The notes under the pieces were generated by a model. It searched no databases. It saw nothing but the letters and a program-made list of their open reading frames with translations, and was not told where the DNA came from. A program made the position numbers and the translations under genes. A DNA stretch of 64,000 nucleotides from an uncultured Bacteroidales bacterium (lineage in GTDB: Bacteria; Bacteroidota; Bacteroidia; Bacteroidales; Bacteroidaceae), in contig CACZCX010000008.1 in assembly GCA_902779875.1 (NCBI GenBank), positions 88,619 through 152,618 on the forward strand, read 5' to 3'. This document shows positions 1-8,609 of the stretch, in pieces (position 1 is the first letter of the stretch; every line of letters starts with the position of its first letter).

Positions 1-780
1 GTCAAGACAACCGGTTACGTGAAGGTATTCTCCGACTCCTCGTTCATGGGTTGCAGCAATCTCACCGGCTTTGTGTTCCCCAAGAAGACCTCAGTCATCG
101 GGGACGGCGCGTTCCGTGACTGCAGACAGCTCACCTCAATCAGGTTTGTGAGCGGTGCATCGGCCAATATCGGCAAGGGCGCGTTTGAGGGCTGCGTGGC
201 GCTTGAGACAGTAGAGTTCAAGAGCGACATCAAGAAGATCGGAGAGAGTGCTTTTGCCGGTTGCATCGGACTTGATTCCATTCAGACACCGGGCGGCTTG
301 GACACACTCGCAAGCAAGGCCTTTGCCGGTTGTATCGGTCTTAAGAAGGTTGTGATTGCCAAGGCTGCTTATATAGGTGATTATGCGTTTCAGGGATGCG
401 ACAGCCTGCTCCGTATAGCGCTGCCCAAGAGTGTGACGAAACTGGGTAAGGGCGCCTTTGCCGACTGCATAAATATGGATACCGTTGCACTCAATTACGG
501 ACTTACGCTGATTGACTCCCTCACATTCAAGAACTGCCGCAAGCTCACCTCAATCTCGCTGCCGTCCACCGTAGACAGCCTTGAGACCGATGCGTTCTGG
601 GGGTGCGACCACCTTACTGCCATCAGGCTGAATGACTCCATTCCCCCGTCGTATCACGGATCGACCACCAATATCGGAATCAATGCCTCAGCGATTACGC
701 TGCGCGTTCCCAAAGGCAGCAAAGCCCGCTACCAGGCCTCTCCCTTCTGGAGCAAATTCACCCACATAACCGAAAACTAA
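1..780 (+). CDS. BspA-type leucine-rich-repeat protein, 5' partial
   Basis: The reading frame is open from the window edge and ends at a TAA at 778-780, so only the C-terminal ~259 residues are present. They consist of about ten LRR_5 units of 22-24 residues with the pattern GCxxLxxIxLPxxVxxLGxxAFxxC (for example GKGAFADC, GDYAFQGC). The closing segment VPKGSKARYQ...FWSKF is typical of the C-terminal cap of BspA-like LRR proteins. Family members are secreted or surface proteins of Bacteroidales that bind host or matrix proteins; the ligand cannot be read from sequence. No signal peptide can be judged because the N-terminus is missing. The stop codon lies inside the first hairpin of the adjacent repeat element, so the last residues (TEN) run up to the repeat border. 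Confidence 0.85.
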   Translation, partial: VKTTGYVKVFSDSSFMGCSNLTGFVFPKKTSVIGDGAFRDCRQLTSIRFVSGASANIGKGAFEGCVALETVEFKSDIKKIGESAFAGCIGLDSIQTPGGLDTLASKAFAGCIGLKKVVIAKAAYIGDYAFQGCDSLLRIALPKSVTKLGKGAFADCINMDTVALNYGLTLIDSLTFKNCRKLTSISLPSTVDSLETDAFWGCDHLTAIRLNDSIPPSYHGSTTNIGINASAITLRVPKGSKARYQASPFWSKFTHITEN

Positions 781-860
781 CACATTAGGGACGGTTCCTA
801 ATGTGTTAGTTTTCCGGGAAAACTGCAACATTAGGGACGGTTCCTAATGTTGCAGTTTTT
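773..860. repeat. Family A repeat, copy 1 (double hairpin)
   Basis: Two perfect 17-bp stems lie side by side: 773-789 with 797-813, and 819-835 with 843-859. Both have the 7-nt loop GACGGTT and they are joined by CCGGG. The arms end in AAAACT/AGTTTT, giving a T-run on either strand, so the element could act as a bidirectional terminator between the convergent genes. It contributes the TAA stop of the left gene (778-780) and the TAA stop of the right, minus-strand gene (859-861). Confidence 0.9.
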
Positions 861-1641
861 AGCGGATGATATCGCGGATGTCGGATTCGGCGACCGTGAG
901 CGTGGTGATGCCGGTCGAATACGGAGCTATCTCGTACTGGTTGTAGATGAAGTCGATGCTGTCCTCCCTGATCTCAAAATTGTCCGACACATACATGGGC
1001 TCGTTGCTGAAATAGCCGTGCTCGTCAAGCTCCTCACGGCTGCTGCATTCAGCGTATTCAAGCAGCTTACGCTCCAGCTCCGGAATGAGCACCTTCTCGT
1101 AACCGGGCTTGAAATAGTCATCGAGAGTGATCAGACTGCCATCCTCAAGACGGTAGTTGCGGCAGGTTATAAAGGTCCCGCCGTGCGCGCCGCCGGTATA
1201 CTGATACATATTTATAAAGTGGCCGATGATATCGCGGTGGTTCCCATAGTGCACCTCGGTGTTGATCACGAACTCGTAATCCATCTTGAGCGGCTCGAAA
1301 CCACCCTCGCGCGCATACTCTATCTGCTCCCTGTTATCCTCCTTGAACACCTTGATGACGGAATCCACATAGCTTATCATGGCGCCTTTGACATCGGTCG
1401 TACGGCGTGAGAACAGAAAGTCCGATATATCCACGTTAAAGGCATCGGCCAAAACCGTATCGGCACCGTGTGCCTTGAGGACGTTAAGGTCAAAAGTGCA
1501 CGAGGGATGCTCCTGGCCCTGGGTGTAAGGGATAGTCTCCTTGAAAGTGACATACTGAAAAGCGTACTTGTCAGCCTTGGGTGTGCAGGCGGCCAGGACT
1601 GAAACGGCTGCTACCGCCAATATTATTCCAGACTTTTTCAT
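859..1641 (-). CDS. RsiV/DUF3298-like lipoprotein
   Basis: A 260-residue protein with a lipoprotein signal: MKK, a hydrophobic stretch, then lipobox VLAAC with Cys at about residue 19, so it should be lipid-anchored facing the periplasm or outer membrane. The middle holds YTGGAHGG (about residue 150) followed by the DGSLITLDDYF segment, the signature of the DUF4163/DUF3298 domain also found in anti-sigma factor RsiV. In RsiV that domain binds lysozyme; for the many Bacteroidales lipoproteins with this domain the role is not known. The stop codon is provided by the family A repeat. A promoter should lie between 1642 and the tRNA gene on the opposite strand, but no unambiguous minus-strand TAnnTTTG was picked out. 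Confidence 0.75.
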   Translation of the reverse strand: MKKSGIILAVAAVSVLAACTPKADKYAFQYVTFKETIPYTQGQEHPSCTFDLNVLKAHGADTVLADAFNVDISDFLFSRRTTDVKGAMISYVDSVIKVFKEDNREQIEYAREGGFEPLKMDYEFVINTEVHYGNHRDIIGHFINMYQYTGGAHGGTFITCRNYRLEDGSLITLDDYFKPGYEKVLIPELERKLLEYAECSSREELDEHGYFSNEPMYVSDNFEIREDSIDFIYNQYEIAPYSTGITTLTVAESDIRDIIR

Positions 1642-1784
1642 ATCCGTAGGTTTTGCGCCAAATTTACATAAAACATCGGTTCGCGGTTCAACTTAATTAA
1701 AAGTCAATAAAAATGCCGCTCAAGTATTGTGTTATCTCGAAAATTCACTATCTTTGCACCGCTTTTCAAGGAAAGCGGTACATG

Positions 1785-1861
1785 GTGCCCGTAGTTCAGT
1801 TGGTTAGAGCGTCAGATTGTGGTTCTGAATGTCGTGGGTTCGAGTCCCACCGGGCACCCCA
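1785..1861 (+). tRNA. tRNA-His (anticodon GTG)
   Basis: A full cloverleaf: acceptor GTGCCCG (1785-1791) pairs with CGGGCAC (1851-1857); anticodon stem TCAGA/TCTGA (1812-1816/1824-1828) with loop TTGTGGT gives anticodon GTG; T arm GTGGG-TTCGAGT-CCCAC. The discriminator is C (1858) as expected for tRNA-His, CCA is encoded (1859-1861), and G1784 would be the G-1 identity base. A -7 box TATCTTTG lies at 1749-1756, and the sequence from there to the tRNA is very similar to that in front of tRNA-Pro at 31.3 kb. Confidence 0.97.
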
Positions 1862-1863
1862 AA

Positions 1864-1899
1864 AACAAAATAGAGGTCAGGTTTGACCTCTATTTTGTT
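1864..1899 (+). terminator. tRNA-His terminator
   Basis: A 16-bp perfect stem (1864-1879 with 1884-1899) with loop GGTT, directly after the encoded CCA of tRNA-His. The 3' arm is T-rich (TATTTTGTT) and is followed by TTCGGGG. Confidence 0.75.
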
Positions 1900-1920
1900 T
1901 TCGGGGCGCCCGTTTTTGGG

Positions 1921-2066
1921 CTCCTCTTTTTAGTTTGCTATCGCAAACGCGCTCCTTTCAGTCGCTTGGCGGCCTCCGACCGCTCTCGCTCGCATACTCG
2001 CTTCGCCCCAATACCCCAAACAAAAGAATAGAGGTCAGGTTTGACCTCTATTTTGTTTTCGGGGCG
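1921..2066. repeat. tRNA-trailer element and duplicated terminator
   Basis: Positions 1921-2013 hold a GC-rich block (CTCCTTTCAGTCGCTTGGCGG and onward) that recurs in diverged form after the tRNA-Pro terminator at 31413-31502. It is followed by a second copy of the tRNA-His terminator hairpin (2027-2052) and its downstream TTTTCGGGGCGC. The ~46-nt unit 1864-1909 is therefore repeated at about 2019-2066. No second tRNA is present between the copies. No gene is supported in this stretch. Confidence 0.7.
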
Positions 2067-2084
2067 CACGGATTGGGGCTATTC

Positions 2085-3380
2085 CTATTTTACCGGGATT
2101 ATATCCTGCAGATTGGTCGTATAGCAGGGAGTCCTGAGATTATGGAGAATGGCATCCTTGAAATGGGGTGCCTTTCCTGTCTTGGGGTCGGCCGGGTACT
2201 GCTGGGCCGCGAGCACCACCGTCTCGGTCCCCATCCGCCGGTTTATCGAATCGACCGTGCCCGAGATGGCATCCAGACGCTTGCGCTTGTCTACATCGGA
2301 CTCAAACATATCGAGCTGGATTGCGCTGTCAGGGGTTATGCCCGATACAATCACGCCCGCGCGTTTGTAGCTGAGCCCCGGACGGAATATCCTGTCTGTC
2401 ACGGCCGATGCCGCCGCCACGAGCTCGGTCGTATTGGCCGATGCGGTATGCAGCGTCACATTCATCATGCCGGAGTACCACTCCAGGTCCTTGCGGAACC
2501 AGTTGGTCATTATGAATACGGTAAGAATATTGCACACGCTGTGTTGCCGACGCAGCTTCTCGGCGCAGCGACTGGCATAGTTCGATATGTGGGTACGCAG
2601 CTCTTCGCGGCTCGTTATCATGCCCGGAAAACTGCGGCTGGTGCAGATGCTCTTCTTTTCATGCACCTCGGTGGTGTCGATGCAGCTCACGCCGTTCAGC
2701 TCACGCCAGGTGTTCTCAAACGGCAGCGGGAACAGCATGCGGATCCACCCCTCGGGCTTATCGGCCAGTTCCAAAGTGTTACGCACGCCGAGTGAGGCGA
2801 GTTTGGCATCGAAAGCACGGCCGATGCCCCAGACCTTGTTCAGCGGGAATCCGGCCAGCGCTTTGCGGCGTTTCTCGTCGCTGTCAATCACGCAGCACTT
2901 GTTGTAGCCGGCGTAGGTCTTGGCGTAACGGCTCGCCACCTTGGCCAGCGTACGGGTCTGCCCTATTCCGATGCTCACGGGCATGCCCACCCACTGCCTG
3001 ATGCGGGCGGCCAGCTCCTCACCCCACCGCTTGAGGTCGAATGTCTGCTCCATTCCTTCAAGATCGCAGAAACACTCATCGATCGAATAGACCTCCACAC
3101 GCGGGGCGTACATGCGTACTATGGCCATGATGCGGGCCGACATATCGCCGTAGAGCGTGTAGTTGCTTGAGAGCGCCTCTATTTTCACGCCCGGAAACTG
3201 TTCTGCAAGCTGATAAAACGGCACTCCCTCCTTGATGCCGAGCGCCTTGGCCTCGTTGCTGCGGGCCACCACGCATCCGTCGTTGTTGCTCAGCACGACC
3301 ACCGGCTTGCCTTCCAGGTCAGGCCTGAAAACGCGTTCGCAGCTCACGAAACAGTTATCGCAGTCAATAAGGGCGTACAT
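2085..3380 (-). CDS. umuC: Y-family DNA polymerase UmuC (Pol V catalytic subunit)
   Basis: A 431-residue protein, close to the ~420 residues usual for UmuC. The N-terminus [16 protein letters not shown] carries the first metal-binding Asp; the palm motif [10 protein letters not shown] (about residues 97-106) holds the catalytic Asp-Glu pair; a helix-hairpin-helix region ([17 protein letters not shown]) and the DUF4113-type tail with the LDMF motif follow. It performs translesion synthesis across damaged templates together with processed UmuD. It is transcribed after umuD with a 30-bp gap, so the two form a standard umuDC operon. The C-terminus (IIPVK) ends just before the duplicated tRNA terminator region. 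Confidence 0.95.
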   Translation of the reverse strand: MYALIDCDNCFVSCERVFRPDLEGKPVVVLSNNDGCVVARSNEAKALGIKEGVPFYQLAEQFPGVKIEALSSNYTLYGDMSARIMAIVRMYAPRVEVYSIDECFCDLEGMEQTFDLKRWGEELAARIRQWVGMPVSIGIGQTRTLAKVASRYAKTYAGYNKCCVIDSDEKRRKALAGFPLNKVWGIGRAFDAKLASLGVRNTLELADKPEGWIRMLFPLPFENTWRELNGVSCIDTTEVHEKKSICTSRSFPGMITSREELRTHISNYASRCAEKLRRQHSVCNILTVFIMTNWFRKDLEWYSGMMNVTLHTASANTTELVAAASAVTDRIFRPGLSYKRAGVIVSGITPDSAIQLDMFESDVDKRKRLDAISGTVDSINRRMGTETVVLAAQQYPADPKTGKAPHFKDAILHNLRTPCYTTNLQDIIPVK

Positions 3381-3410
3381 GGGGAATCCTTTTTTAAAAC
3401 AGTCAGATGT

Positions 3411-3857
3411 TCAGATGTGGCTCACCCTCTTCTTGATGGTGTAGCTCACCACACCCCAGATGCGGAAATCGCTCTCGGGGGTGATCTTGATGCGCGGGTA
3501 GCTCTCGTTGGCGGGCACGAGCCATATCACGCCTGTGTCCTTGAGTGACAGATCCACGTATTTGAGCGTGAACTCACCGTCCAGGTAGCCCACGATCATG
3601 TCACCGCTCTGTGCCTCTATGGAGCGGTCAATAACCAGTATGTCGCCGTTCTCCACGCCCGCATCGATCATGGAGTCACCCTTTACACGGCCGTAGAATG
3701 TGGCCATAGGGTTCGATATCAGCTCCTTGTTCAGGTCAAGAGCCTCCTCCAGATAGTCTTGCGCCGGGCTTGGGAATCCCGCTCTTATGCCTCCGTTTGC
3801 AAACGGAAGGCTAAGCGTATGCGTAAGGTCCGCCGACAGTAATTCCACTTCATTCAT
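3411..3857 (-). CDS. umuD: UmuD-like S24 self-cleaving SOS protein
   Basis: A 148-residue peptidase S24 protein. The self-cleavage site Ala26-Gly27 is visible in RAGFPSPAQDY, the nucleophile is Ser62 in GDSMIDAG, and the general base is Lys99 in FTLKYV. The 37-residue Ser-Lys spacing matches UmuD of E. coli. RecA-stimulated loss of the N-terminus would activate the polymerase made from the next gene, umuC. A -7 box TAATTTTG lies on the minus strand at about 3863-3871, giving a very short leader. A family A repeat lies just upstream of this promoter. Confidence 0.93.
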   Translation of the reverse strand: MNEVELLSADLTHTLSLPFANGGIRAGFPSPAQDYLEEALDLNKELISNPMATFYGRVKGDSMIDAGVENGDILVIDRSIEAQSGDMIVGYLDGEFTLKYVDLSLKDTGVIWLVPANESYPRIKITPESDFRIWGVVSYTIKKRVSHI

Positions 3858-3884
3858 CTCTCTGCAAAATTAATATTTTTACAG

Positions 3885-3959
3885 TAGGGACGGTTCCTAA
3901 TGTGTTAGTTTTCCGGGAAAACTGCAACATTAGGGACGGTTCCTAATGTTGCAGTTTTA
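3885..3959. repeat. Family A repeat, copy 2 (left arm truncated)
   Basis: GGGACGGTTCCTAATGTG begins at 3887, without the usual left arm, and continues through the CCGGG joint into a complete second hairpin (AAAACTGCAACATTAGG to 3959). The end supplies the TAA stop of the minus-strand gene to the right (3957-3959). The element lies between the umuD promoter and that gene's 3' end. Confidence 0.85.
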
Positions 3960-4541
3960 GATTTGGAGCCACTCGGTTTCGCCGCCCCAGAGGGAGAGGA
4001 AACGCATGAATCCGTCATGGGTTATGACCACGCTGGCGGTATTCTCGCAGGGATGGAAAGAGACCTTATCGGCATTCTGCAGGTCTGCGTCAAGGAAATA
4101 CTTGACGCGATGGCCGTTGTCAAACAGCTCCTTGGGGTTCACTCCCTCGGCAAGCTGCCCAAAGTCACGTGAGCCATCGGGCTGCAGCACGGCGGCATGC
4201 TCGCACAGGTTCATGTCATGAATGAGTCCGAACGCACACACCGATCCGGGTGTTACGCCGATGCAACGCTCCATGCGCTCAGGACTTGCAAAACTGAGCT
4301 TGCCCTGACGCACGATATGCTCCAGACCGTGGATATCCAGGTTCTTGTGGCATTCAAAACTGGCCATATAGTGGCGGTTACCCTTATGGTTCCTGAAGAA
4401 CAGGTTCTTGCAGTGAACGGAGTCGATGGTCTTCCAATAGGCCAATGCCTCCTCTATTGTGGGGAGTGGCGGATGGTAATGGACATCGAATGCAATGTCA
4501 TGCTCATCAAGCCACTTGAGTACGAATTCGGTCTTTGTCAT
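3957..4541 (-). CDS. YbaK/ProX-type aminoacyl-tRNA deacylase (PrdX-like)
   Basis: A 194-residue protein of the YbaK/aminoacyl-tRNA-associated fold. The pattern CKNLFFRNHKGNRHYM (about residues 44-59), the GKLSFAS segment and the GVTPGSVCAFGL segment match stand-alone prolyl-tRNA editing proteins of the PrdX/ProXp-ala group, which hydrolyse mischarged Ala-tRNA(Pro) or related species in trans. Which tRNA is edited here cannot be decided from sequence. It is divergent from mtgA, with a minus-strand -7 box TATCTTTG at 4550-4557. The last codons (TGG CTC CAA ATC) run into the family A repeat, which provides the stop. Confidence 0.85.
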   Translation of the reverse strand: MTKTEFVLKWLDEHDIAFDVHYHPPLPTIEEALAYWKTIDSVHCKNLFFRNHKGNRHYMASFECHKNLDIHGLEHIVRQGKLSFASPERMERCIGVTPGSVCAFGLIHDMNLCEHAAVLQPDGSRDFGQLAEGVNPKELFDNGHRVKYFLDADLQNADKVSFHPCENTASVVITHDGFMRFLSLWGGETEWLQI

Positions 4542-4549
4542 AGCGACGA

Positions 4550-4577
4550 CAAAGATATCTGAAAATTATTATTTTTG
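4550..4577. promoter_or_regulatory. Divergent promoters for the deacylase gene and mtgA
   Basis: Minus strand: TATCTTTG at 4557-4550, ten bases before the ATG of the deacylase gene. Plus strand: TATTTTTG at 4570-4577, about 58 bases before mtgA. Both fit the Bacteroidetes -7 consensus TAnnTTTG. Confidence 0.6.
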
Positions 4578-4635
4578 CATCGGAAACCGCAAAGAGGAAA
4601 CCGCAAACTGAAAGCCGATCACCGCCCCGCATCAG

Positions 4636-5301
4636 ATGAAAAAACGCAAGTGGACATTCAAGCTGTTCGTAATGCTGCCGCTGCTCTTCATAACAGTCAG
4701 CGTAGGGCTTGTGCTGCTGTTCAAATGGGTCCCCGTGGCCTACACCCCCCTCATGCTCAAACGCGCCATCGAATACCGCAAGGACGACACGTTCCACACC
4801 ACAAAGAAATGGGTCAAGCTCGATGACATATCCAAGCATATGGTCAACGCCGTAGTCCTGACCGAAGACCAGAAATTCTACACCCACAACGGCTTTGACT
4901 GGGAGGAGATGCAGAAAATGTGGGACCAGCACACCAAAGGCCTGGCCAAGCTGCGCGGCTGCAGCACCATCTCGCAGCAGACCGCCAAGAACCTCTTCAC
5001 ATTCGGATCCTCCACCTGGGCCCGCAAGGTCTGGGAGGCCTACTGGACCTACCTCATAGAGAAGATGTGGAGCAAGGACCGTATCATGGAGGTCTACCTG
5101 AACATCATCGAGATGGGTCCGGGCATCTACGGGGCCGAAGCCGCCGCCCAGCATTACTACAACTGCAGCGCCTCCAAGCTCACCCGCGAGCAGGCCATCG
5201 CCATAGCCATCTGTCTGCCCAACCCCCTGCGCATGAACCCCTCCAAGCCCACGCGCTACCAGCTTCAGCGCCGCGCCACCCTATTGAACCAAATACAATA
5301 A
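4636..5301 (+). CDS. mtgA: Monofunctional peptidoglycan glycosyltransferase
   Basis: A 221-residue GT51 enzyme with one N-terminal membrane anchor (residues ~10-30) and no transpeptidase domain, the size of MtgA. The five GT51 motifs are visible: EDQKFYTHNGFD (catalytic Glu), GCSTISQQTAKNLF, RKVWEAYWTYLIEK, KDRIMEVYLNIIEMG and GAEAAAQHYY. It polymerises lipid II into glycan strands at the outer face of the inner membrane. The ATG at 4636 is the first in frame after the -7 box at 4570. The esterase gene follows after 6 bp and is probably co-transcribed. Confidence 0.95.
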   Translation: MKKRKWTFKLFVMLPLLFITVSVGLVLLFKWVPVAYTPLMLKRAIEYRKDDTFHTTKKWVKLDDISKHMVNAVVLTEDQKFYTHNGFDWEEMQKMWDQHTKGLAKLRGCSTISQQTAKNLFTFGSSTWARKVWEAYWTYLIEKMWSKDRIMEVYLNIIEMGPGIYGAEAAAQHYYNCSASKLTREQAIAIAICLPNPLRMNPSKPTRYQLQRRATLLNQIQ

Positions 5302-5307
5302 CCTGAT

Positions 5308-6423
5308 ATGAAAAGACTCTTTTTCCCACTGATCGCCATCTCCCTGCTCACCGCCCCCGCCGCCGCCAGAACCAGCGTCCAGGCATCGGACAGCAGGATA
5401 ACATACATTGGCCGCACCCTGCAGCAGGACGGCTCTGTAAGCTTTGACTGGAGCTCCACCTACGCCCGCATCTCGTTCCAGGGCGACTACCTGGCCGTGC
5501 GTGCATCGGACTCCGGCAAGGACTATTTCAACGTCTGGATTGACCGCGACATGAGCGCCGATGCCGACAAGGTCCTCTCGCTCAGCTCACGCGACTCCCT
5601 TCTTGTATTGTTCGATGCAAACGACCTGCGTAAAGGCCGCAGGAACCGTCCCCACACCGTGATCATACAGAAACGCACCGAGGCTCAGCAGGGCCGCGCC
5701 ACGTTCATCGGCTTTGAGACCGACGGCACCCTGCTCCAGGCCCCCGCGCCCACAGAGCGCCTCATAGAGTTCATAGGTGACTCCTACACCTGCGGCTACG
5801 GCATAGAGAACAGCATCTCGCGCAACCGCTACACCCCCGAGACCCAGAACACCTCCAAGACCTACTGCGCCCTGCTGGCCCGCTATTTCGACGCCGATTT
5901 CATAACCGTGTCACACTCCGGCCAGGGCATAAGCCGCAACTATGACGACAGCGACAAGCAGGCCCGATGGTATATGCCGGACCGATACACCTGCACTTTC
6001 GACATGGCGCGCGAGCCCAAGTGGACCCCGACCGATGTCAAGCCCGATATCACCATGATCTACCTAGGTCAGAACGACTTCTCGACCGAGCGTATGCCCA
6101 TGCGTGACCCGTTCAAGCGCAACTACAAGCGCCTCATCAAGGAGATCAAGGACTACTACGGTGAGGATCACCCCATTCTGTGCGTATCGACCAAGGTTGA
6201 CAAGCTGCTTTTTGATTTTGTACGCGAATGCGTTGAGGAGTGCGGCTACAGCAACGTCTACTACGACGGCATGTTCCAGGCCGTACATCTGGACAACGAC
6301 CAGGAGCTGGGCGCCGACTGGCATCCCAACTGGAAGGCTCATATCAAACTGGCCTATGCCCTGATCCCCTACTTCTCCACCATCACCGGATGGGAGATGA
6401 ATCCTGGCAAGGCCGTTGAATAA
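5308..6423 (+). CDS. Secreted SGNH esterase, carbohydrate esterase family 2-like
   Basis: A 371-residue protein with a signal peptide (MKRLFFPLIAISLLTAPAAA). An N-terminal beta-rich jelly-roll-like region (residues ~25-145, with FNVWIDRD) precedes an SGNH hydrolase domain with block I GDSYTCGYG (nucleophile Ser ~160), LGQNDFS, and the terminal DWHPN block with the catalytic His. That two-part layout is the one seen in CE2 acetyl esterases, which remove O-acetyl groups from xylan or other polysaccharides. The substrate is not evident; the link to mtgA (6-bp gap) leaves open a role on acetylated cell-wall sugar. Confidence 0.8.
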   Translation: MKRLFFPLIAISLLTAPAAARTSVQASDSRITYIGRTLQQDGSVSFDWSSTYARISFQGDYLAVRASDSGKDYFNVWIDRDMSADADKVLSLSSRDSLLVLFDANDLRKGRRNRPHTVIIQKRTEAQQGRATFIGFETDGTLLQAPAPTERLIEFIGDSYTCGYGIENSISRNRYTPETQNTSKTYCALLARYFDADFITVSHSGQGISRNYDDSDKQARWYMPDRYTCTFDMAREPKWTPTDVKPDITMIYLGQNDFSTERMPMRDPFKRNYKRLIKEIKDYYGEDHPILCVSTKVDKLLFDFVRECVEECGYSNVYYDGMFQAVHLDNDQELGADWHPNWKAHIKLAYALIPYFSTITGWEMNPGKAVE

Positions 6424-6449
6424 GATTTATCGGATTTAAACCGCAAGGA

Positions 6450-6911
6450 TTACTCGTGTGAGAACAGGCGCTGCTCGGCCAGCTTCTCATACTTGGTACC
6501 CGGACGGCCGTAGTTGGCGTACGGATAGATGGATATTCCGCCGCGCGGCACAAATAAACCGGTAACCTCAATGTACTTGGGGTCCATGAGCTTAATCAGG
6601 TCCTTCATGATGCGGTTCACGCAATCCTCATGGAAACTGCCGTGGTTACGGTAGCTGTGCAGATAGAGCTTGAGTGACTTGCTCTCCACCATCTTGAGGT
6701 CCGGGATGTAGCTTATGCGTATCTCGGCAAAATCAGGCTGACCGGTAATAGGACAGAGCGCCGTGAACTCCGGGCAGTTGAAACGTACCCAGTAGTCGTT
6801 CTCGCGGTTCAGGTTCTCAAACGCCTCAAGCACCTCAGGCTTGTAGGTGTTGCTGTATTCGGTTTGGTGGCCCAGACTCTGGAGGCCTTCGTCTTTTCTA
6901 TCTTGTGACAT
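6450..6911 (-). CDS. queF: NADPH-dependent preQ0 reductase QueF
   Basis: A 153-residue unimodal QueF. The thioimide-forming Cys lies in [13 protein letters not shown] (about residue 53) and the family signature [21 protein letters not shown] follows. It reduces 7-cyano-7-deazaguanine (preQ0) to preQ1 in queuosine synthesis. It lies 17 bp downstream of a queuosine-precursor transporter gene on the same strand. Tgt, the enzyme that inserts preQ1 into tRNA, is encoded 30 kb away at 36.9 kb. Confidence 0.97.
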   Translation of the reverse strand: MSQDRKDEGLQSLGHQTEYSNTYKPEVLEAFENLNRENDYWVRFNCPEFTALCPITGQPDFAEIRISYIPDLKMVESKSLKLYLHSYRNHGSFHEDCVNRIMKDLIKLMDPKYIEVTGLFVPRGGISIYPYANYGRPGTKYEKLAEQRLFSHE

Positions 6912-6928
6912 AGGTTACGGATTAATAA

Positions 6929-7645
6929 TTACTTGCCAACCTTGAAGGGGTTGTATTTGACATCATAGTCAAAGGTATCGATACCCTCCTTTGCCTTGAG
7001 TTTGTTTGAGATGACAGCGGTGACAGGCAGTATTACCACCTCGTAGAGTGTCTTGACAGTCACCTGGGTCACTACTATTGACAGGATGGTCTTGACGGGC
7101 ATCGTTCCCAGGAAAGCCAGCGGATAGAATATCACTGAATCGGAGAGTTCACCCACAAGGCTAGATACTATGGCACGCCAGCCGAATCCCTTACCCTTGG
7201 TGGCGATCTTCATGGTTGACAGCACCCATGCGTTCATGTGAGAGCCCAATATGAAAGCCACCAGCGATGCAGCCGTGGTACGCGGAATCAGTCCGAACAG
7301 GCTGTTGAAGCTCTCGGCAATCTCCTGGCTGTCCTCATATATGGGAGCCGGCAGGATGCTTACCAGACCGGCAGCCAGAGCCACGAACGCGCTCATGGCA
7401 AAACCCATCCAGATAACCTTCATGGCTTTGCGGTATCCGTAGACCTCGGTCAGCAGGTCATTTATGATGTACGATATCGGGAATATCACAACGGCACCCG
7501 AGAGTTGCATCCAGGTGTTACCTACCCGCCAAAGTCTTGGCACAAAAAGATTTGAAGTGATAAGGCAGACGCAGAAAGTCACTGCCAGGACTACGAACGT
7601 AACGGACAGCCCCTGCTGTCCTGCAGAATTTGTTTTTTCAGTCAT
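6929..7645 (-). CDS. YhhQ-family queuosine precursor transporter
   Basis: A 238-residue membrane protein with about six hydrophobic segments. The conserved ISYIINDLLTEVYGYRKA and VGELSDSVIFYPLAF blocks identify the YhhQ/VUT_1 family, which takes up preQ0 or preQ1. Adjacency to queF supports this. The -7 box TACCTTTG on the minus strand lies at about 7714-7721 and gives a ~70-nt leader containing two similar small repeats (AAGTGTGCTGT, AAGTGTGCTTG). No preQ1 riboswitch consensus was recognised in that leader. Confidence 0.88.
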   Translation of the reverse strand: MTEKTNSAGQQGLSVTFVVLAVTFCVCLITSNLFVPRLWRVGNTWMQLSGAVVIFPISYIINDLLTEVYGYRKAMKVIWMGFAMSAFVALAAGLVSILPAPIYEDSQEIAESFNSLFGLIPRTTAASLVAFILGSHMNAWVLSTMKIATKGKGFGWRAIVSSLVGELSDSVIFYPLAFLGTMPVKTILSIVVTQVTVKTLYEVVILPVTAVISNKLKAKEGIDTFDYDVKYNPFKVGK

Positions 7646-7788
7646 GTTTACTTGTTTTTATAGTGGTTCCAAGCACACTTGCCACAGCACACTTCGCTGT
7701 AACTCGCCGCAAAGGTACTCAAAAAAACGGATGTGGTGACCATCCATCGGCGCATTTTGATATTTTTGCAAATCAGAACACCTTTTCT

Positions 7789-8550
7789 ATGTTTATTCAA
7801 ATGAAAGAGAAACTATTCGCCATCATCGAGCAGTCCAGGGAGAAAAACAACTGGAGTTACGTCTACGACGTGTTCATGCTCATAACCATCGCGGCCAGCA
7901 TCATCCCCCTCATGTTCGCATATGACTGTGACCTGTTCATCAAAATAGAACACATCACAGTCGTCATATTCATAATCGATTACCTTCTGCGCTGGTTCAC
8001 CGCCGACTGCAAGCTGGGCAAAGGCGCATGGTCCTACCTGCTCTACCCCTTCACCGCCTGGGCCATCATCGACCTGCTCTCCATACTGCCGGGTCTGAGC
8101 GTGCTGGGCCGCGGATTCACCATCTTCCGTGTGACCCGTCTTCTAAAGATCATGCGTCTGTTCAAGTTCATACGTTATGCCGATAAGATCCAGGTGCTCG
8201 GCCATGTGATACGCAAGGAGAAGGGCGTGCTGCTGTCGGTGCTGGGAATATCGGTCTTCTACGTATTCCTGACCGCGCTTATCATGTTCAACGCGGAACC
8301 GCATGTGGATCCCGAGACGGGTGCATCGACCTTTGCCACCTTCTTTGACGCGCTCTACTGGGCTACCGTGACCCTGACCACCGTGGGTTACGGCGACATG
8401 ATTCCCGTGACCGATCTGGGCCGATGCATAAGCATGCTCTCGTCACTGTTCGGCGTGGCTATCATCGCTCTGCCGTCGGGTGTCATCACCGCCAGCTATC
8501 TGGACGAGCTCCGCAAAATGAAAAAGGATGCCGATGAGGAGGAGAAATGA
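7789..8550 (+). CDS. Voltage-gated potassium channel / ion transporter
   Basis: A six-transmembrane channel. The S4 segment has regularly spaced Arg/Lys (FRVTRLLKIMRLFKFIR), the pore loop has the K+ selectivity filter TTVGYGD, and the C-terminus is a short charged tail (KKDADEEEK). A -7 box TATTTTTG at 7761-7768 places the transcript start near 7776, so longer frames opening upstream are excluded. The start is ATG 7789 (MFIQMKEK, 253 residues) or ATG 7801 (MKEKLFAI, 249 residues). The cytoplasmic regulatory domains found in many bacterial K+ channels are absent. Function: K+ conductance across the inner membrane, gated by voltage. Confidence 0.9.
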   Translation: MFIQMKEKLFAIIEQSREKNNWSYVYDVFMLITIAASIIPLMFAYDCDLFIKIEHITVVIFIIDYLLRWFTADCKLGKGAWSYLLYPFTAWAIIDLLSILPGLSVLGRGFTIFRVTRLLKIMRLFKFIRYADKIQVLGHVIRKEKGVLLSVLGISVFYVFLTALIMFNAEPHVDPETGASTFATFFDALYWATVTLTTVGYGDMIPVTDLGRCISMLSSLFGVAIIALPSGVITASYLDELRKMKKDADEEEK

Positions 8551-8609
8551 TTGCATCATTCAACTTTTTTTACGAAATTTGGAGTCTTTTAAAATAGACA
8601 CCTTAATAC

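Noticed and set aside
1785-1861. tRNA-His as an integration site of a genomic island
   Set aside because: No integrase and no direct repeat of the tRNA 3' end itself; only the terminator region is duplicated.
1935-2795. A 286-codon plus-strand frame across the tRNA trailer and umuC
   Set aside because: It runs through the duplicated terminator and is antisense to umuC.
4507-5154. A 215-codon minus-strand frame over mtgA
   Set aside because: It is the antisense of a well-conserved GT51 gene and has no recognisable domain.
7646-7720. preQ1 riboswitch before the queuosine transporter/queF operon
   Set aside because: The leader has two short GTGTGCT repeats but no preQ1-I or -II consensus that I could identify.
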